This document shows, piece by piece, positions 1 through 11,945 of a DNA stretch of 37,307 nucleotides. The translations under genes and the position numbers were made by a program. The DNA is taken from contig PDHQ01000050.1 in assembly GCA_003339415.1 (NCBI GenBank), positions 1-37,307 of the forward strand, written 5' to 3'. The notes beneath the pieces were generated by a model. The model had not been told where the DNA came from. It was given only the letters and a program-made list of their open reading frames with translations, and ran no database searches. The stretch comes from Ophiocordyceps camponoti-saundersi (nom. inval.). Lineage: Eukaryota; Ascomycota; Sordariomycetes; Hypocreales; Ophiocordycipitaceae. Within the stretch, counting starts at the first letter, position 1, and each line of letters starts with the position of its first letter.

Positions 1-287
1 TCTTGGTTGGTCAACGGCTTCACAATCAGCCTTCGATGCCTCGTTAGCTACAGTTCGTATAGAGACAGTAGCGCTGCATTGATACCACCTGTGTGCCGTT
101 TTGCCTCCCCTCCCCCCCCCTTTTCCCCCCCCCCCCCCCCCTCCCCCGCCGTCTCCGGCCGTATCTTCCTCTCGAGCAGTATCCGATAATGGGCGCTGCG
201 CAGGGCCCCAGCGCACCGTCGTCGACCGCAGGTCAGAGCCCCTGAGCATCTCATTTCTCGAGAGGACGACGACGGCGCGGCATCATC
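1..287 (+). promoter_or_regulatory. Promoter/5' leader of the histidine kinase gene
   Basis: There is no gene here beyond a short upstream ORF. The stretch is pyrimidine-rich and contains long cytosine runs between about 111 and 149, interrupted by a few T residues. It ends at the first ATG of the kinase reading frame. Its leader or promoter role is inferred from position; I see no TATA box or named factor site I would defend. Confidence 0.5.
189..245 (+). other. Upstream ORF of 18 codons ahead of the kinase start
   Basis: An ATG at 189 opens an 18-codon frame ending in TGA at 243-245, 42 bp before the kinase ATG at 288. If the transcript starts upstream, scanning ribosomes would meet it first. 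A GGTCAGAG at 230-237 inside it could instead be a splice donor, which would make this an alternative first exon. Transcription start is unknown. Confidence 0.3.
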
Positions 288-3200
288 ATGAATGACGTCG
301 TCCGCGCGCCCGACGACGCGCTGGATCCGCCGCCGCCACCGCCACCGCGCCTCTTCGACCGCCTCCGCCAGATTGCCGGCTACACGTGGGACGAGGCTCA
401 GCCGCCCGTCCATTCGACGTACGATTTTTGGTCGGTTATACCCGTTTCCTGTTTGTTTCCTGTTTATGTCGTCCGCCGGGGAGCTGACTCGGCATCGTCG
501 CCGCCAGGCATGTCTTCGGCACCCGTTCTGTCAGTTCCGCGGTCACGACGCCAAGCTTGCAGCAGTCCGACCCGGTGACGAGGCTGCAATCCGGCCGACC
601 CTCCCTATCCGATTTCGATAGCCAACAGAGCTCCAACGACCTGGGCCGCACGCCCTTCACGCAGCTCTCTTCGACGCCGACCACCTCGACTGAGCCCTCG
701 TGCGTCGAGGAGCCCGTTGTTGCTCGCGTGTCGCTCCATGCCGTTCGGGAGGAGCGAGCTTTTCAGCTCGCCAAGAGCGTCATCGCCACTGCTGACCCTA
801 ATGGCGATCACATTGTCAGACCCCTTGATCTCATCCGTCTGAACCCCGGTGCTGGGGACCGCTCCCCCCTGATCGTGGCCATCTACGCTCACCCCGGCCA
901 CAACTTCCTCCACGATGTTCTCCAAATGGGCCCGGCCTTTTACACAGCTCGGAGGGACAAACCGGATGCGTTCCTCGTTTCGCATCGCTCTAATCTCTCG
1001 ACCTCCAAGCCGCCCATAAACCTCGAATATTTTCTCGACTTTGCCATCGGCGCCGCCCACTGCCTCGAGATCCTTCATCACGGCCTCGGCATGGTTCATG
1101 GCGAGATCCGCGGTGATGCTTTCCACTTTGACGTTGAGGATAACAAGGTTCGGATCGAGGCCTTCGGCTCCGGCATCAGATCTTTCGAACACGGCCTGAC
1201 AAGTACCGGTTGGTCGACGCTGTCGCGCGAGGTCGGTGCCAAGAACAAGCTGCTCTACATCAGCCCCGAGCAGACGGGGCGCATGCCGGCCGAGCCCGAC
1301 ACCCGCACCGACATCTACTCGCTCGGCGTTCTGCTCTGGACCTTGCTCACTCGGCAACCCGTCTACAGTGGCGAATCGCCCCTCGATATCGTCCAGGGCG
1401 TCCTCGGCAGGCGCATTCCCAACGTCGCGACGGTCCGCATGGATATACCAGAGGTCGTCGGTCGCATCATACAGAAGTGCACCGCCAAGAACGTCGCCGA
1501 TCGCTATCATTCGGCAAGCGGCCTCCGCCATGACTTACTCCGCGTCCAGCAGCTCTTGGCCCACGGTGATTCTTCCGCCCTCAAGGACATGATGATCGGA
1601 AGTCGGGATGTCTCCTCCTTCTTCATGCTGCCGACCGCGATTATAGGGCGCCAGGGCGAGATGAACGACCTGATCAGGGTCATCGACCGCGTCGCCAAGC
1701 TGCATGCTGTGCACCTCAAGGGCCCCGCTAGCCGCTTCGCGGAAGGCCCCTCCTGTCTCACCGGAGAGGCTGTCGTGGCCGATGACATGTCCAGCGAGGG
1801 CGCCAGCTCGGCAGACGGTACCCTTCGTAGAAGCGGTTCCTTCACCCACCCGACGTGTTCCGACGCGAAACTTTCGAGGGCCGGCCTCCACTCCTCGCTC
1901 CTCCTCTCCGATAGCCAGCCCCTGTCTGCCGAAACCTTGTCCGTTCACTCCGCCGGCGGCATCTTCGCGCGGCCGACGCGGGCCTGGGAACGCCATTTGT
2001 CCATGTCTACCGAGACGGCCAGCGCCACGGACGGCGCGGCCGAGAGTGCGCGGGACTCGACCTCCGGCTCCAGTCTATCGCGGCAGCTCGGCAACGCCAA
2101 GTTCCGACGCCGAGGCCAGTGCGAGATCGTCATCATCGAGGGCGCCGGCGGCCTCGGAAAGAGCAGTCTGGTGCAGAGCGTGCTCCCGGAAGCGCGGCGG
2201 CGCGGTTACTGCGCGACGGCCAAGTTCGACACGGCGCGGCGGACGGCCTTTGGTCCTTTATTGAGGTTGTTGTCGTCCCTGTTCAAGCAGGTGTGGGGGG
2301 AGAGAAACACGGAAACGGCCTTTCACCAGGGCCTGAAGCAGTACGTTCGCCCCGTGTGGCCGATGTTGCACCGGGCCCTCGGGCTGCCCGAATTCCTCCT
2401 CGGACCCCCGGAGACGGGGCTTCTCAGGTGCCTGCCCTGCCTCGTGCCGCAGCAGCAGGCCGGTGGCTGCCGCGGCAACGGCCAGCCGGCCGGCCTCGCC
2501 CCGGCCTCGCCGTCTCCTGTGAGCTCGCCGGGGACGCTGGCGCCGAATCCGAGCACGTCGCAGCAGAGTCCTCAAGACTACCTATGCGCCGGCACGACGA
2601 CCAAGACGACCCGTCTCATGAACACCTGCCTCGATATCCTACGTGTCTTCACCGCTCACAAATTCATAACATTTTGCCTCGACGACGTTCAGTTCGCCGA
2701 CGACGAGTCGCTGGAGCTCATCAGTCAAATCATCGGCGCCAGGATGAGAATGGTCATCATCATGACGTACCGGCCCGAGGAGTTGTCCCGGGAGAAGATC
2801 GAGAGGATAATCCACCCGGCCGAGGCTGCTGACGGCTCCAGCGTCAACCGCAACAGCCTCGTCGCCTTAGGGGTCAAGACGGCCGACACCGAAGCGGAGG
2901 CTTCGAGGACTAGCCGACCCGTGGTGACGAGAATTAAGCTCTCCCCGCTGAGTGAAGACGACATACTCGGCTACGTCTCGAGCCTGCTGAGCCGGCCAAA
3001 GGAGGAGACGCTACCGCTGGCGCTCGTCATTCAGTCCAAGTCGGCGGGCAACCCCTTTTACATGCGCGAGATGCTCAGCGCCTGTCACCGTAAGAAGTGC
3101 ATATGGTACGACTACCGCGACAGCCAGTGGCACTACGACTTGGAGAGGCTGTTCGCACAGTTTCAGAGCGAGAAGGACTATAACGTCATTGATACCGGCT

Positions 3201-6200
3201 TCATCACGCAACGACTCAATGAGCTGCCCTCGACGGCCCGGGCGGTCTTGTCTTGGGCGGCGCTGCTAGGAAATTCGTTTTCCTTCGAGCTCATAGCCCG
3301 TCTGATGCGGGGCGAGTTCGAGTACGACGAAGACTGCTGCCCCGATCCGCTAAAGCGGTCGTACACCGAGGGAGAGGCCATCGCCGGGCTGCAGGCCGCG
3401 ATCCAGGCCTACATTATCGTGCCGAGCGAGACGGACGATCGCTTCCGCTTCGCGCATGACCGCTACGTCCATGCCTCGGCGGCCCTCAAGGAGTGCAACG
3501 CGCGGCGGATGCACTACATCATCTCGCTTGTGTTGCTTAAGTACTACGCCGACGAGGCCAGGCAGCGGGACAGCACCGCCTCGCACATTTGCGAGGCCGT
3601 GTCCATTATCAAGAACCGCGTACCCCGGCGCCGGGAGTTTCGCCGGCTGCTCATCGACTGCGCGCAGGCGGCGGTGGAGAATGGCGCGCGGCCGACGGCG
3701 GCCAAGTACTACAGCACGGCCATCCAGCTGCTCCAAGACAGGCCTTGGGCCCACGACTCCGACGACGCGTCATACGAGGAGACGATGCAGTTGCACCTCC
3801 GGTCGGCCGAGTGCTACCTGTTCATGGGACAGCTACCCGGCGCCGACGAGCTCCTGTCGACCATCTTCGCCAACGCCAAGACGCCGGTGGATAAGGCGCC
3901 GGCCTACGTGCTGCAGTCGCGCATCTTTGGCCAAAACGGCAACGCGCTGGCTGCTTTCGTCTCCCTCAAGGAATGTCTTGCGGCCCTCGGCGTGCCCCTC
4001 AACGATGAGCCGACGTACGAGAGGTGCGACGAGTGGTTCGAGAGGCTCGCGACGCAGATCCGGGGCATGGACCGCTCCGAGCTGGTAAGGCCCCAACGTT
4101 CAGGCGAGGCCATCATCGCGTCTATTGGAGCGGTGCTATCCGAGACGGCGAGCGCCGCGTGGTGGAGCGACTGCCTGCACTTTTACCACCTGACGCTAGT
4201 GATGCTCGAGGTTCACCTGGCCAGGGGCGCCTTTCCCCAGTCTGGTATGGCATTTCTCAACATGGGGGTCGTGGCCCTGTCGAGGTTCGGCATGACGCGC
4301 TTCGCCGTCGAGATGGGGTCCGTATGCCGGGAGCTGCTCTGTCAGACGGGTGACGCTTTTACCATGGCGCGAGGCCAGATGCTCCACACGTGCTGCATCG
4401 GCCACGTGCAGCACGCCATGTCGGTGACGGTGACGGAGATGGAAGACGCCATTGAGTTGGCTTCTGTGGGCGGCGACCGCCTGTCTACCATCCTCAGCTA
4501 CGGTCTCTGCGCGCAGGCCAAATTCTTTGCGAGCGAGAACTGCGTCGACCTCGAGAGCTTCTGCCAGTACGGCTGCGAGGACATACCCAACTGGAACTAC
4601 GACATCCGGGGTGGCGCACTGCTGGTGGCCGTCAGACAGCTCTGCCGGGCGCTGCAGGGCAAGACGAGGGTCGACGACGCCGCCGGCGTCTTGAGCGACG
4701 AGCATCACGACGGAGACGCGTACAAGGGCTGGCTCACGAGCCAGACGCGGGAGAGCAACCGGTCTTCGCTCTTCTACGAGAGCTTGGAACTGGTCGCGCT
4801 GTTCCTCTACGGGCACTACGAGCGCGCCGTCGAGGTGGGCCGGCGGTGCTGCAAGCTGCTGTCCATGCTCTGGTCGGCGCGCAACAGCAGGCTGATGCTA
4901 CTGTTCTACGGCCTGTCCCGGACCGGCCAGCTGTTGAGGCGGATGCAGGACCCGCGCCGCGCCGCCGGGACCGACTTCTCGGCCCACACGGACGAGGTGG
5001 TGACCGAACTGGGCCGGTTCGTGGACATGATGCTAAACTGGTCGGCCGTCTCGGACGTCAACTATCGGTCGTGGACGCAGCTGCTCAAGGCGCAGATGGC
5101 GGAGCTGCGCGAGGACCACGGACAAGCGATCCAGCACTACGAAGAGGCGCTGGACCACGCAGCCGAGCACGACTTTGTCTTTGAGGAGGCGCTGGGTAAC
5201 TACCTGCTGGCGGGCTTTTTCATCCGGAGACGGGCGCGGCGGCCGGCTCGGGCGGCGCTGCGGGACGCCGTGGGGCTGTTTCGCCAGATGGCGGCGAGTG
5301 GTGTGGCCAGAGTCATTGAGGAGGAACATAGCCTGCTCTTGCACGGCCCGACGCGCAATTACCGTACGGCAGAGGTTGGGATTCAGACCGACTTCGTGGC
5401 AGATGCGCCGCCGGTGCAGTACGCCAACGTGGACGACGGCGATGAAGACGATGAGGCGAGGCGCTTTCCGGCCAGCAGCCTCATGTCGGAACTCAGGGGC
5501 GATCGCATCGGAGGCTGGAGGGGGTCTATGAACATGGCTGCGGCCGGAGAAGGAGGTGTCGGCAGAAGAGGGTCAGGCGCAGCAGCAACAGCAGCTGGGG
5601 AAGCTGGACGAGGAGGTGGTGTTGGAGTAGGAGGGGCATTAGGAAGAGGAGGAGGAAGAGGAGGCGGCGGTAGTGTCGGCGGTGGTGGCGGCGGCGGCAG
5701 CGGCGGCGGGGGGCTACCGGCGCTCGATATGATCGACCTGCACGCCATCCTGGTGTCGTCGCAGGTCATCTCGTCGGTGCTGCAGGTTGACGAGCTCCTC
5801 AAGACGATGTGCGACGTGGTGCTGCAAACGTGCGGCGGAGCGGCGACGAGGGCCGCCATCGTCGTGCAGGAGACGGAGGCCGAGTCGTGGTGCGTGGCCG
5901 CGAGCGGCAACCCGGAAAGGGGCGCGGTTGCTCACAAGCCGGGCCTGCCGCTGTCGGGGACGGCGCTGGTGGCGGAGAATGTGGTGCTTTACTGCACGCG
6001 CTTCCTCGAGCCCGTCTTCATCCCCGACCTCCTGGCGGACGAGCGGTTCGGCAACGTCAACGAGGCGTGGCTGCAGCGGAACAGGCTGGGCAAGGCCATC
6101 ATCGCGATCCCCATCTGCCACGGGACGAAGCCGCTGCTGGGGGTGCTCTACCTCGAGGGCGAGCCCGGGTCCTTTACGGACCGCAACGTGACGGTGCTAC

Positions 6201-8163
6201 AGCTACTGGTGAACCAGATCGGCATCAGCTACTCGAACGCGTTGTCGATGAAGAGCGTGGAGAAGATCTCGGCGGAGAACCGGTCGATGGTGTCGGTGCA
6301 GAAGCGGGCGCTGGCCAAGGCGCTGGAGGCCGAGACCAAGGCCAAAAACGCCGAGGCCGAGGCCAAGCGCAACGTCAAGCTGGCGGAAGAGGCGGCCAAG
6401 GCCAAGAGCATCTTCCTGGCCAACGTGTCGCACGAGCTGCGGACGCCGCTCAACGGCGTCATCGGCAACTCGGAGCTGCTGCGGGACAGCCAGCTGAACC
6501 GGGAGCAGCTGGAGATGGCCGACTCGATCCGGGTGTCGGCCGACCTGCTGCTGACGGTCATCAACGACATACTGGACTTTTCCAAGATGGAGGCGGACAA
6601 GATGAAGCTCTACATCATCGCCTTCAACCCGGAGGAGATGGTGCGGGAGGTGGTGCGGGCGGTGTCGTACAGCAACCGGGAAAAGACGTCGAAGAAGAAC
6701 GTGGAGATTATCCAGGACATTAAGCTGCCGTCGATGCTGATATACGGCGACCCGATCCGGCTGCACCAGGTGCTGGGCAACCTGATCGGCAACAGCCTCA
6801 AGTTTACGGAAGACGGGTCGATTACGATCGGGGCCCGGCTCGACTCGGAGACGGAGGAGCGGGCGACGCTGACGTTTTGGGTGCGAGACACGGGCATCGG
6901 GATCCCGCCGCAGCAGCTGGCCAAGCTGTTCCAGCCTTTCAGCCAGGCGGACGCCAGCACGGCGCGCAAGTACGGCGGCAGCGGGCTGGGGCTGAGCATC
7001 TGCAAGTCGCTCATCGAGATGATGATGAAGGGCAAGATTCAGCTGGAGAGCGAGGAGACGGTCGGGACGACGGCCTGGTTCACGGTGTCGTTTGAGAAGG
7101 CCAAGGCGGACGTGGCGGCGGGCGACGCGCTGTCCAAGTCGTCGCCGCCCATTGACCGATATTCGGCGACGACGTCGGCTTCGGAGCGGGCAGCATCGCC
7201 GAACCCCTTCCTGGACCTGACGCAGATGCGCAAGGAGGAGGTGCGCATCTGCGTGGCCGAGGACAACCCGATCAACCAGAAGATTGCGATACAGTACGTA
7301 CAGCGGTTGGGGTACCCGTCGGTCAGCGCGTACGAGAACGGGCTCAAGGCGGTCGAGGGCCTGCGACAGAAGGCGCGCGAGGGCAAGCCGTACCACATCG
7401 TCCTGATGGACGTGCAGATGCCGGTCCTGGACGGGTACGAGGCGACCAAGCTCCTGCGAAGGGACGCCATGGAGGCTGTGCGCAAGGTGCTGGTGATTGC
7501 CATGACGGCGTCGGCCATTCAGGGGGACCGGGAGAAGTGCCTGGCAGCGGGGATGAACGACTACTTGGCCAAGCCGGTGCGGTCGGACGTGCTGAGAAGG
7601 AAATTGGACGCCTACGTCTGTAACGCGGTAAGTTGATATAACCCCCCCCTGTGTCCTTTCCCCCATGGATTTCTTTTGGCTATTTATTTGCTGACGACGA
7701 CGACGATGTGATGCAGAGGCGATTCTTGGCAATGCCGTCACCACCGAGCCCGCTGAACCTACCGCGGAATGTGTGCGGGCCAGAGGCGAACGGATCGGCA
7801 ATAGAGGGGCTCGCGATGCCGGTGCCTATTACGATGTCGGTGCCTCAGCCTTTGGCGCTGGCATTGCCGGTGACGATGCGGGACGGGCAGGCGTCTTCTA
7901 ACGGGACGCACGGAGTAGCATCACCATCGTCGTCGTCGTCGTCGTCGGCGTCATCGTCTTCGTCGCCGGCGGACGCTTCGGGGCAGAAGAAGCAGCAGCA
8001 GCAGCAGCAGCCTCGGCGACTCACAAAGGGCCGAGCCGGCGAAACGGGAGCTACGGAGAAGGCGACGTGGAAAGACGGGGCTCGGAGTGTGTTGACGAAG
8101 AGGGGCCCACAGCACCAGACGATGGCCGACTTGGCGCCTAGACAGAGGTCCCCGTCGAAATGA
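288..8163 (+). CDS. Group X (dual-type) hybrid histidine kinase
   Basis: Three exons: 288-430, 508-7627 and 7717-8163, about 2,569 residues. Intron 1 has donor GTCGGT and branch-like GCTGAC; it joins YDFW to HVFGTRSVSS in frame. Intron 2 has a strong GTAAGT, GCTGAC and TGCAG. Domains in order: protein-kinase-like domain (about residues 180-420, YISPEQTGR), ATPase with Walker A GAGGLGKSS (near 592) and Walker B LDDVQFADDES (near 771), a long helical middle, Gly-rich linker (about 1720-1785), GAF (about 1795-1955), coiled coil, HisKA with SHELRTP (His2023), HATPase_c (NLIGNSLKF, DTGIGI, GGSGLGLS), and receiver (EDNPINQK, phospho-acceptor Asp2349 in MDVQMP, Lys in AKPV). This order is that of the Chk1/Mak2-type group X kinases, cytosolic phosphorelay sensors acting through Ypd1-like proteins. 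The histidine kinase and receiver look intact. The kinase-like domain lacks catalytic residues (HGEIRGD for HRD, EAFGSG for DFG). The C-terminus after the receiver is uncertain: without intron 2 splicing the protein stops at 7636. Confidence 0.92.
431..507 (+). other. Intron 1 of the histidine kinase gene
   Basis: A 77-bp GT-AG intron. Splicing 430 to 508 restores the frame between YDF(W) and HVFGTRSVSSAV, and GCTGAC near 482 is a branch-point candidate. The other nearby GT (435) does not give a matching phase. Confidence 0.8.
7628..7716 (+). other. Probable last intron of the histidine kinase gene
   Basis: An 89-bp phase-0 intron with consensus donor GTAAGT, branch-like GCTGAC at 7690-7695 and acceptor TGCAG ending at 7716. 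Removal adds a 148-residue tail rich in Pro, Ser and Gln. A competing acceptor two bases downstream (7718) would give a different tail ending near 7901. G-ending codons favour the first choice. Confidence 0.65.
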
Positions 8164-8826
8164 GAGAGGGGGGGACAGACAGAAAAGGGGGCGAAGGGGG
8201 AAGAAGAAAGACGGAGGCGGAAAAAAAAAGGAAGAAGAAGAAGACAAAAGAAGCAACGTGCTACGACTTGAACGACAAGCAAATGACGGCCATGCTCTCT
8301 CCAAACGGATAGGAGCAGAAGCATTAGACACACTACGAAGGATTAGAGAAAGCAGTCAAGCGGACTCACGGGGCAGTTGACTGTCTTTTTTTTCTCCCTT
8401 CTTCTCTTCATTCTTCATTCTTCTTTTATTTGTTTTTCTTTTTTTCTTTCCTAGTTATCGAATGATGAAGGTGAAGAAGACGAAGGAGGAGGAGAGGTAT
8501 AGGAAGAGGAAGAGAGAGGGATAGGGGATCGGAGATAGGAGGGGGGTGGAAGGAGGGCACAGATGACGGGACCTTGCAAAAAGGCTTTTTCCCTTTGGGT
8601 GCACAAGATGGTGATGTCTTGTTGCGGTCCTTACATGGCGATATGGGGGGGGGGGGGTTTGGTCCTTGTTATTTTTTCACCTTTTATTGCTTGTGAAGCA
8701 TCTTGTACGTTAGCTTTTCTTTTTATTCCATTTTCTTGGTCCTTTTTTTCCCCCTTATTTCAACATGTTTATTTTACTCTATTCTTCTCCTTTCCCTCCT
8801 CTCTTCTTCTTTTCCTCCACCTTCTT

Positions 8827-8868
8827 ATTCATATTCATATTCATATTCATCTTCATCTTCATCTTCAT
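8827..8868 (+). repeat. Hexamer array (ATTCAT)4(CTTCAT)3
   Basis: Four units of ATTCAT run directly into three units of CTTCAT, so a single A-to-C substitution has spread through part of the array. Confidence 0.9.
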
Positions 8869-8965
8869 CTTCTTCACAACGTCGTGTTATGTCTACAAGT
8901 AGCGTCGATGGCTTGTCTGTGTAGGTATATATATATCTATGTGTGTTTGTATGTCCTTTCTAGGT

Positions 8966-8985
8966 GGGATGGGATGGGATGGGAT
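8966..8985 (+). repeat. (GGGAT)4 array
   Basis: Four perfect tandem GGGAT units, followed by a G-rich stretch. Confidence 0.9.
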
Positions 8986-9793
8986 TAGGGGGGGGACACA
9001 ACTTGTAGGGTTGTATTATGGTTAGAGAGATGGGTGACTGTTGACTTCTTTTCGGTCTTGAGACATGCATACAAACACATCTATCTACATACATGGCTGG
9101 GAACGAGCGTACATATATATATCGTACCTATATAAATGCATGTAGATTAGCAAGGTTAGTTAGTGTACAACATGATGTGGCCGAAAAGGTCGTTTCCGTT
9201 TGCCTTGTTTGCTTGATTCGTCCGTGTACATACATACATACATAGATTTATTCGATATGTGCGTGTGTGTACCTACATGTGTGAGTATGTATGTATGTAC
9301 ATATGTATCAATATCAAAGTGGAAAGACAATGGTTCGCAACCAAGTCGGACGGGGTGAGAGGGCGGAGGAGAGAGAACGAGGAGGGAGGAGGGGTGTGGA
9401 AAAGGTGTTGGCGGAAGAGGTTCGGTTTTGGGGCTCTTTTCTGATGGATCCGGTTTGTTGTACATGTATATATATATATAGTATATACATATATAGATAT
9501 ATTTATACCCTTTGATTTCTGTTTGAACGTAGGCAACTTAGCATGTGATGAAGGCTCAGGGCGTGGGAAAAGAAGAGGCGATGATGTCTACGGATATCTA
9601 TATATCTTGCACATACATAGATATGCATGTACGAATACAGATGTAGATGGATAGTAGTAGTGAAAAGTAATCCGCAGATACTACCACAGAGATATATAGA
9701 GTTAGGTAGGTAGACAGGATAGAGATAACGTATGCAGATAGATATATTAATGACGACAAGATGAGGCGCTTCCCGAAGCGTGGTACCCGAAGA

Positions 9794-9831
9794 GGGGGGG
9801 GGGGGGGGGGGAAGGGGGGGGGGGGGGGGGG
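9794..9831 (+). repeat. G18-AA-G18 homopolymer pair
   Basis: Two runs of 18 guanines are separated by AA. They may fold into G-quadruplexes and are prone to sequencing-length error. Confidence 0.85.
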
Positions 9832-9986
9832 AAACAGGCCGACACTCGTATCGTCGTCAGTCCCGTCTTGGAGGTGTTTTCTTTTTCGGTTGCATGCATT
9901 TTACATACATGCTCATACATACATATGTAGGTATATACATATATCTATATCTGCAGCGGGATGCAGATCATCTACTTCTTCTACTG

Positions 9987-10032
9987 CTTCTTCTTCTTCT
10001 TCTTCTTCTTCTTCTTCTTCTTCTTCTTCTTC
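9987..10032 (+). repeat. (CTT)15 microsatellite
   Basis: About 15 perfect CTT units, then degenerate CTTCCTT units to about 10055. Confidence 0.9.
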
Positions 10033-10453
10033 CTTCTTCCTTCTTCCTTCTCTCCCCATCTTCAACGTCTATCCTTCTCTTCACCCTCCTCACAAGGCCA
10101 ACCTCAACAATATAAATGTAGAACACGATCATCAAAGAGGGAAGAAGAAAGCAAAAGAAAAAGAAACGCCTTTCCAGCTCAACACAGTTCTAATAATGTG
10201 GCTCGCCCCCCCCTTTCCCGTCTATCCTTCTGCGCCCTCTGTTTTAGAGGCTCTTTTCCATCATTAACTTCATCCCTCTTCCACTTTCGGTTATGGGAGA
10301 GTTGAAGAGGGACTCTGTTTTCTGTTACGCTGCTTTTCTTTGTGTTATGCTAGTGGTGGTGTGTATGGGAAAGGGGGGGTAGGAGGCTTATACGAGAGGA
10401 TGACAACGCACGCATACACACATACATACATACACACTCCGTACATCGAGACA

Positions 10454-10478
10454 ATATATATATATATATATATATATA
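10454..10478 (+). repeat. (AT)12 microsatellite between CATA clusters
   Basis: A 25-base alternating AT run, flanked by CATA repeats at about 10420-10432 and 10480-10500. Confidence 0.9.
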
Positions 10479-11075
10479 GACATACATACATACATACATA
10501 CCGGGAAAGCAAAGGTTGAACAAATACGGCATCTACATAATGTTCATGTATCTCTAGATGGAAAAGAAAAGAGCCACAGTTCAAGAGTCCAGACGCGGTG
10601 ATACACACCATACAAGCTTTCATCACGATCCTATCAAGGAGATACGGGGCTTTTTTTTTTTTAAATTCCTTCCCCACTTTCTTTCTTGGGTGTCATTCGA
10701 AGCGGATTTTTTTTTTTTAAAAAAAAAGGGAGCTGGGGAAAAAAAAAGGACCGGGGTGGTTCAGATTTGTGTTGTTTTCCCCGCCCCTTGTAGAGAGGGA
10801 ATCATTGGAGTGACTCTACAAGGGAATCTTGGAGTGAGGGAAAAAAAGAAAGAAAGGAAAAAAAAAAGCAAAGAGGAGAAGAAGCTGGTAAAGAAAAAAG
10901 GGGTTTGGAAAGAAGTTGGGGGATGGTTTCAGAACGCTGACCGACTGCGGTTGTTTTTGGTCATGGAAACCGGGGGGGGAAGAAGGAAAAAGCAAAGAAG
11001 AGGGAGATACTATTTTACATACCTACATACATACATACTTCTCTTAGTCTTCTAACTTCTTCTTCTTGTTGTTGT

Positions 11076-11105
11076 ATGGATATGGATATGGATATGGATA
11101 TGGGG
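11076..11105 (+). repeat. (ATGGAT)4 array plus ATGGGG
   Basis: Four perfect ATGGAT units and one variant. Confidence 0.9.
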
Positions 11106-11772
11106 TTGACATGTCTCTGTGTATGTATGTATGCTGATGAGTTTTCGTTTCCGTCATACCGTCACAAGACGGCACAGCACACGGGGGAAATTACATACAC
11201 AGCACATGCTTATTCCTCCCATTTCAGAAACAGACGACATGGGAGAATCGAGAAAAAGGCCCTTTACGCGGGGGGGGGCACCTTTGGCTTTTTGCCATGG
11301 GCGGGTTTACAACTTTCGAGCTTTGGCCGTATGTATGTATGTATGTAAGTATCCGTACCTATGCATGCATGAATACTATGCATATATATATATATATAGA
11401 GGATGTAGGTAGGTAGGTATGTATGTATGTAGGTATGCGTATGCAAGTGCTTGCTTATCGGTTATTCCGCCCGTCCGTCTTTCCTTCTTTCTTCTTCCCT
11501 CTTACAGTAAAGAGCGCCTCGTCCCGCGCGGCATGCATTTCCTTCCTTGTCAGTTGGGGAAAGGAAGGGAAGGGAAGGGAGGAAGGAAGGAAGGAAGGGA
11601 CGGAAGCGGAAACGGAAACAGAAACGGCGGGGGACTGGCACCTACCTGAGATGACATTTGAGTCATCGATAGACTGTATTTACGTAAGCCCTCTCTCTTT
11701 CTCTCTCTCTGTCTCTACAGTCCGTACCTTGGTAGTAATCGGCTCTTCTTTTTTGGGTAAACTGATCCTTGC

Positions 11773-11945
11773 CATGCCCCCATGCCATGCCATGACCTTT
11801 CCCTTCCCCTGCCCCTACCCTCTATACCCTGTCCTGTCCTGTCCTATCCTGTCTCGTTTTTTACCTTGCCTTGCCTTGCCACGCCTCATTGCCTTGCCTC
11901 GCCTTACCCTACCCTACCCTACCCTACCTTACCTTACCCTACCTC
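11773..11945 (+). repeat. Chain of related pentanucleotide repeats
   Basis: Successive short arrays with different 5-bp units: CATGC-type (about 11780-11794), GTCCT (about 11830-11852), CCTTG (about 11865-11880, 11890-11902) and TACCC (about 11905-11928). Period 5 is held while the unit changes. Confidence 0.75.

Larger units (their letters stand above)
8164..9793. other. Intergenic: 3' flank of the kinase gene, simple repeats
   Basis: No coding frame is convincing. The first 350 bp are purine-rich, then T-rich (about 8380-8460), probably 3' UTR and terminator. It then carries a hexamer array, a GGGAT array and CATA/TATG clusters (about 9230-9306, 9440-9500). Confidence 0.6.

Noticed and set aside
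6203..7801. 532-codon open frame on the minus strand opposite the histidine kinase
   Set aside because: It is antisense to conserved HisKA, HATPase and receiver sequence; its Arg/His/Leu-rich translation is a shadow of GC-rich codons.
11905..11928. Telomere-like CCCTA repeats
   Set aside because: Unit is a pentamer TACCC, not the fungal telomere repeat TTAGGG/CCCTAA, and sits within other pentamer arrays.
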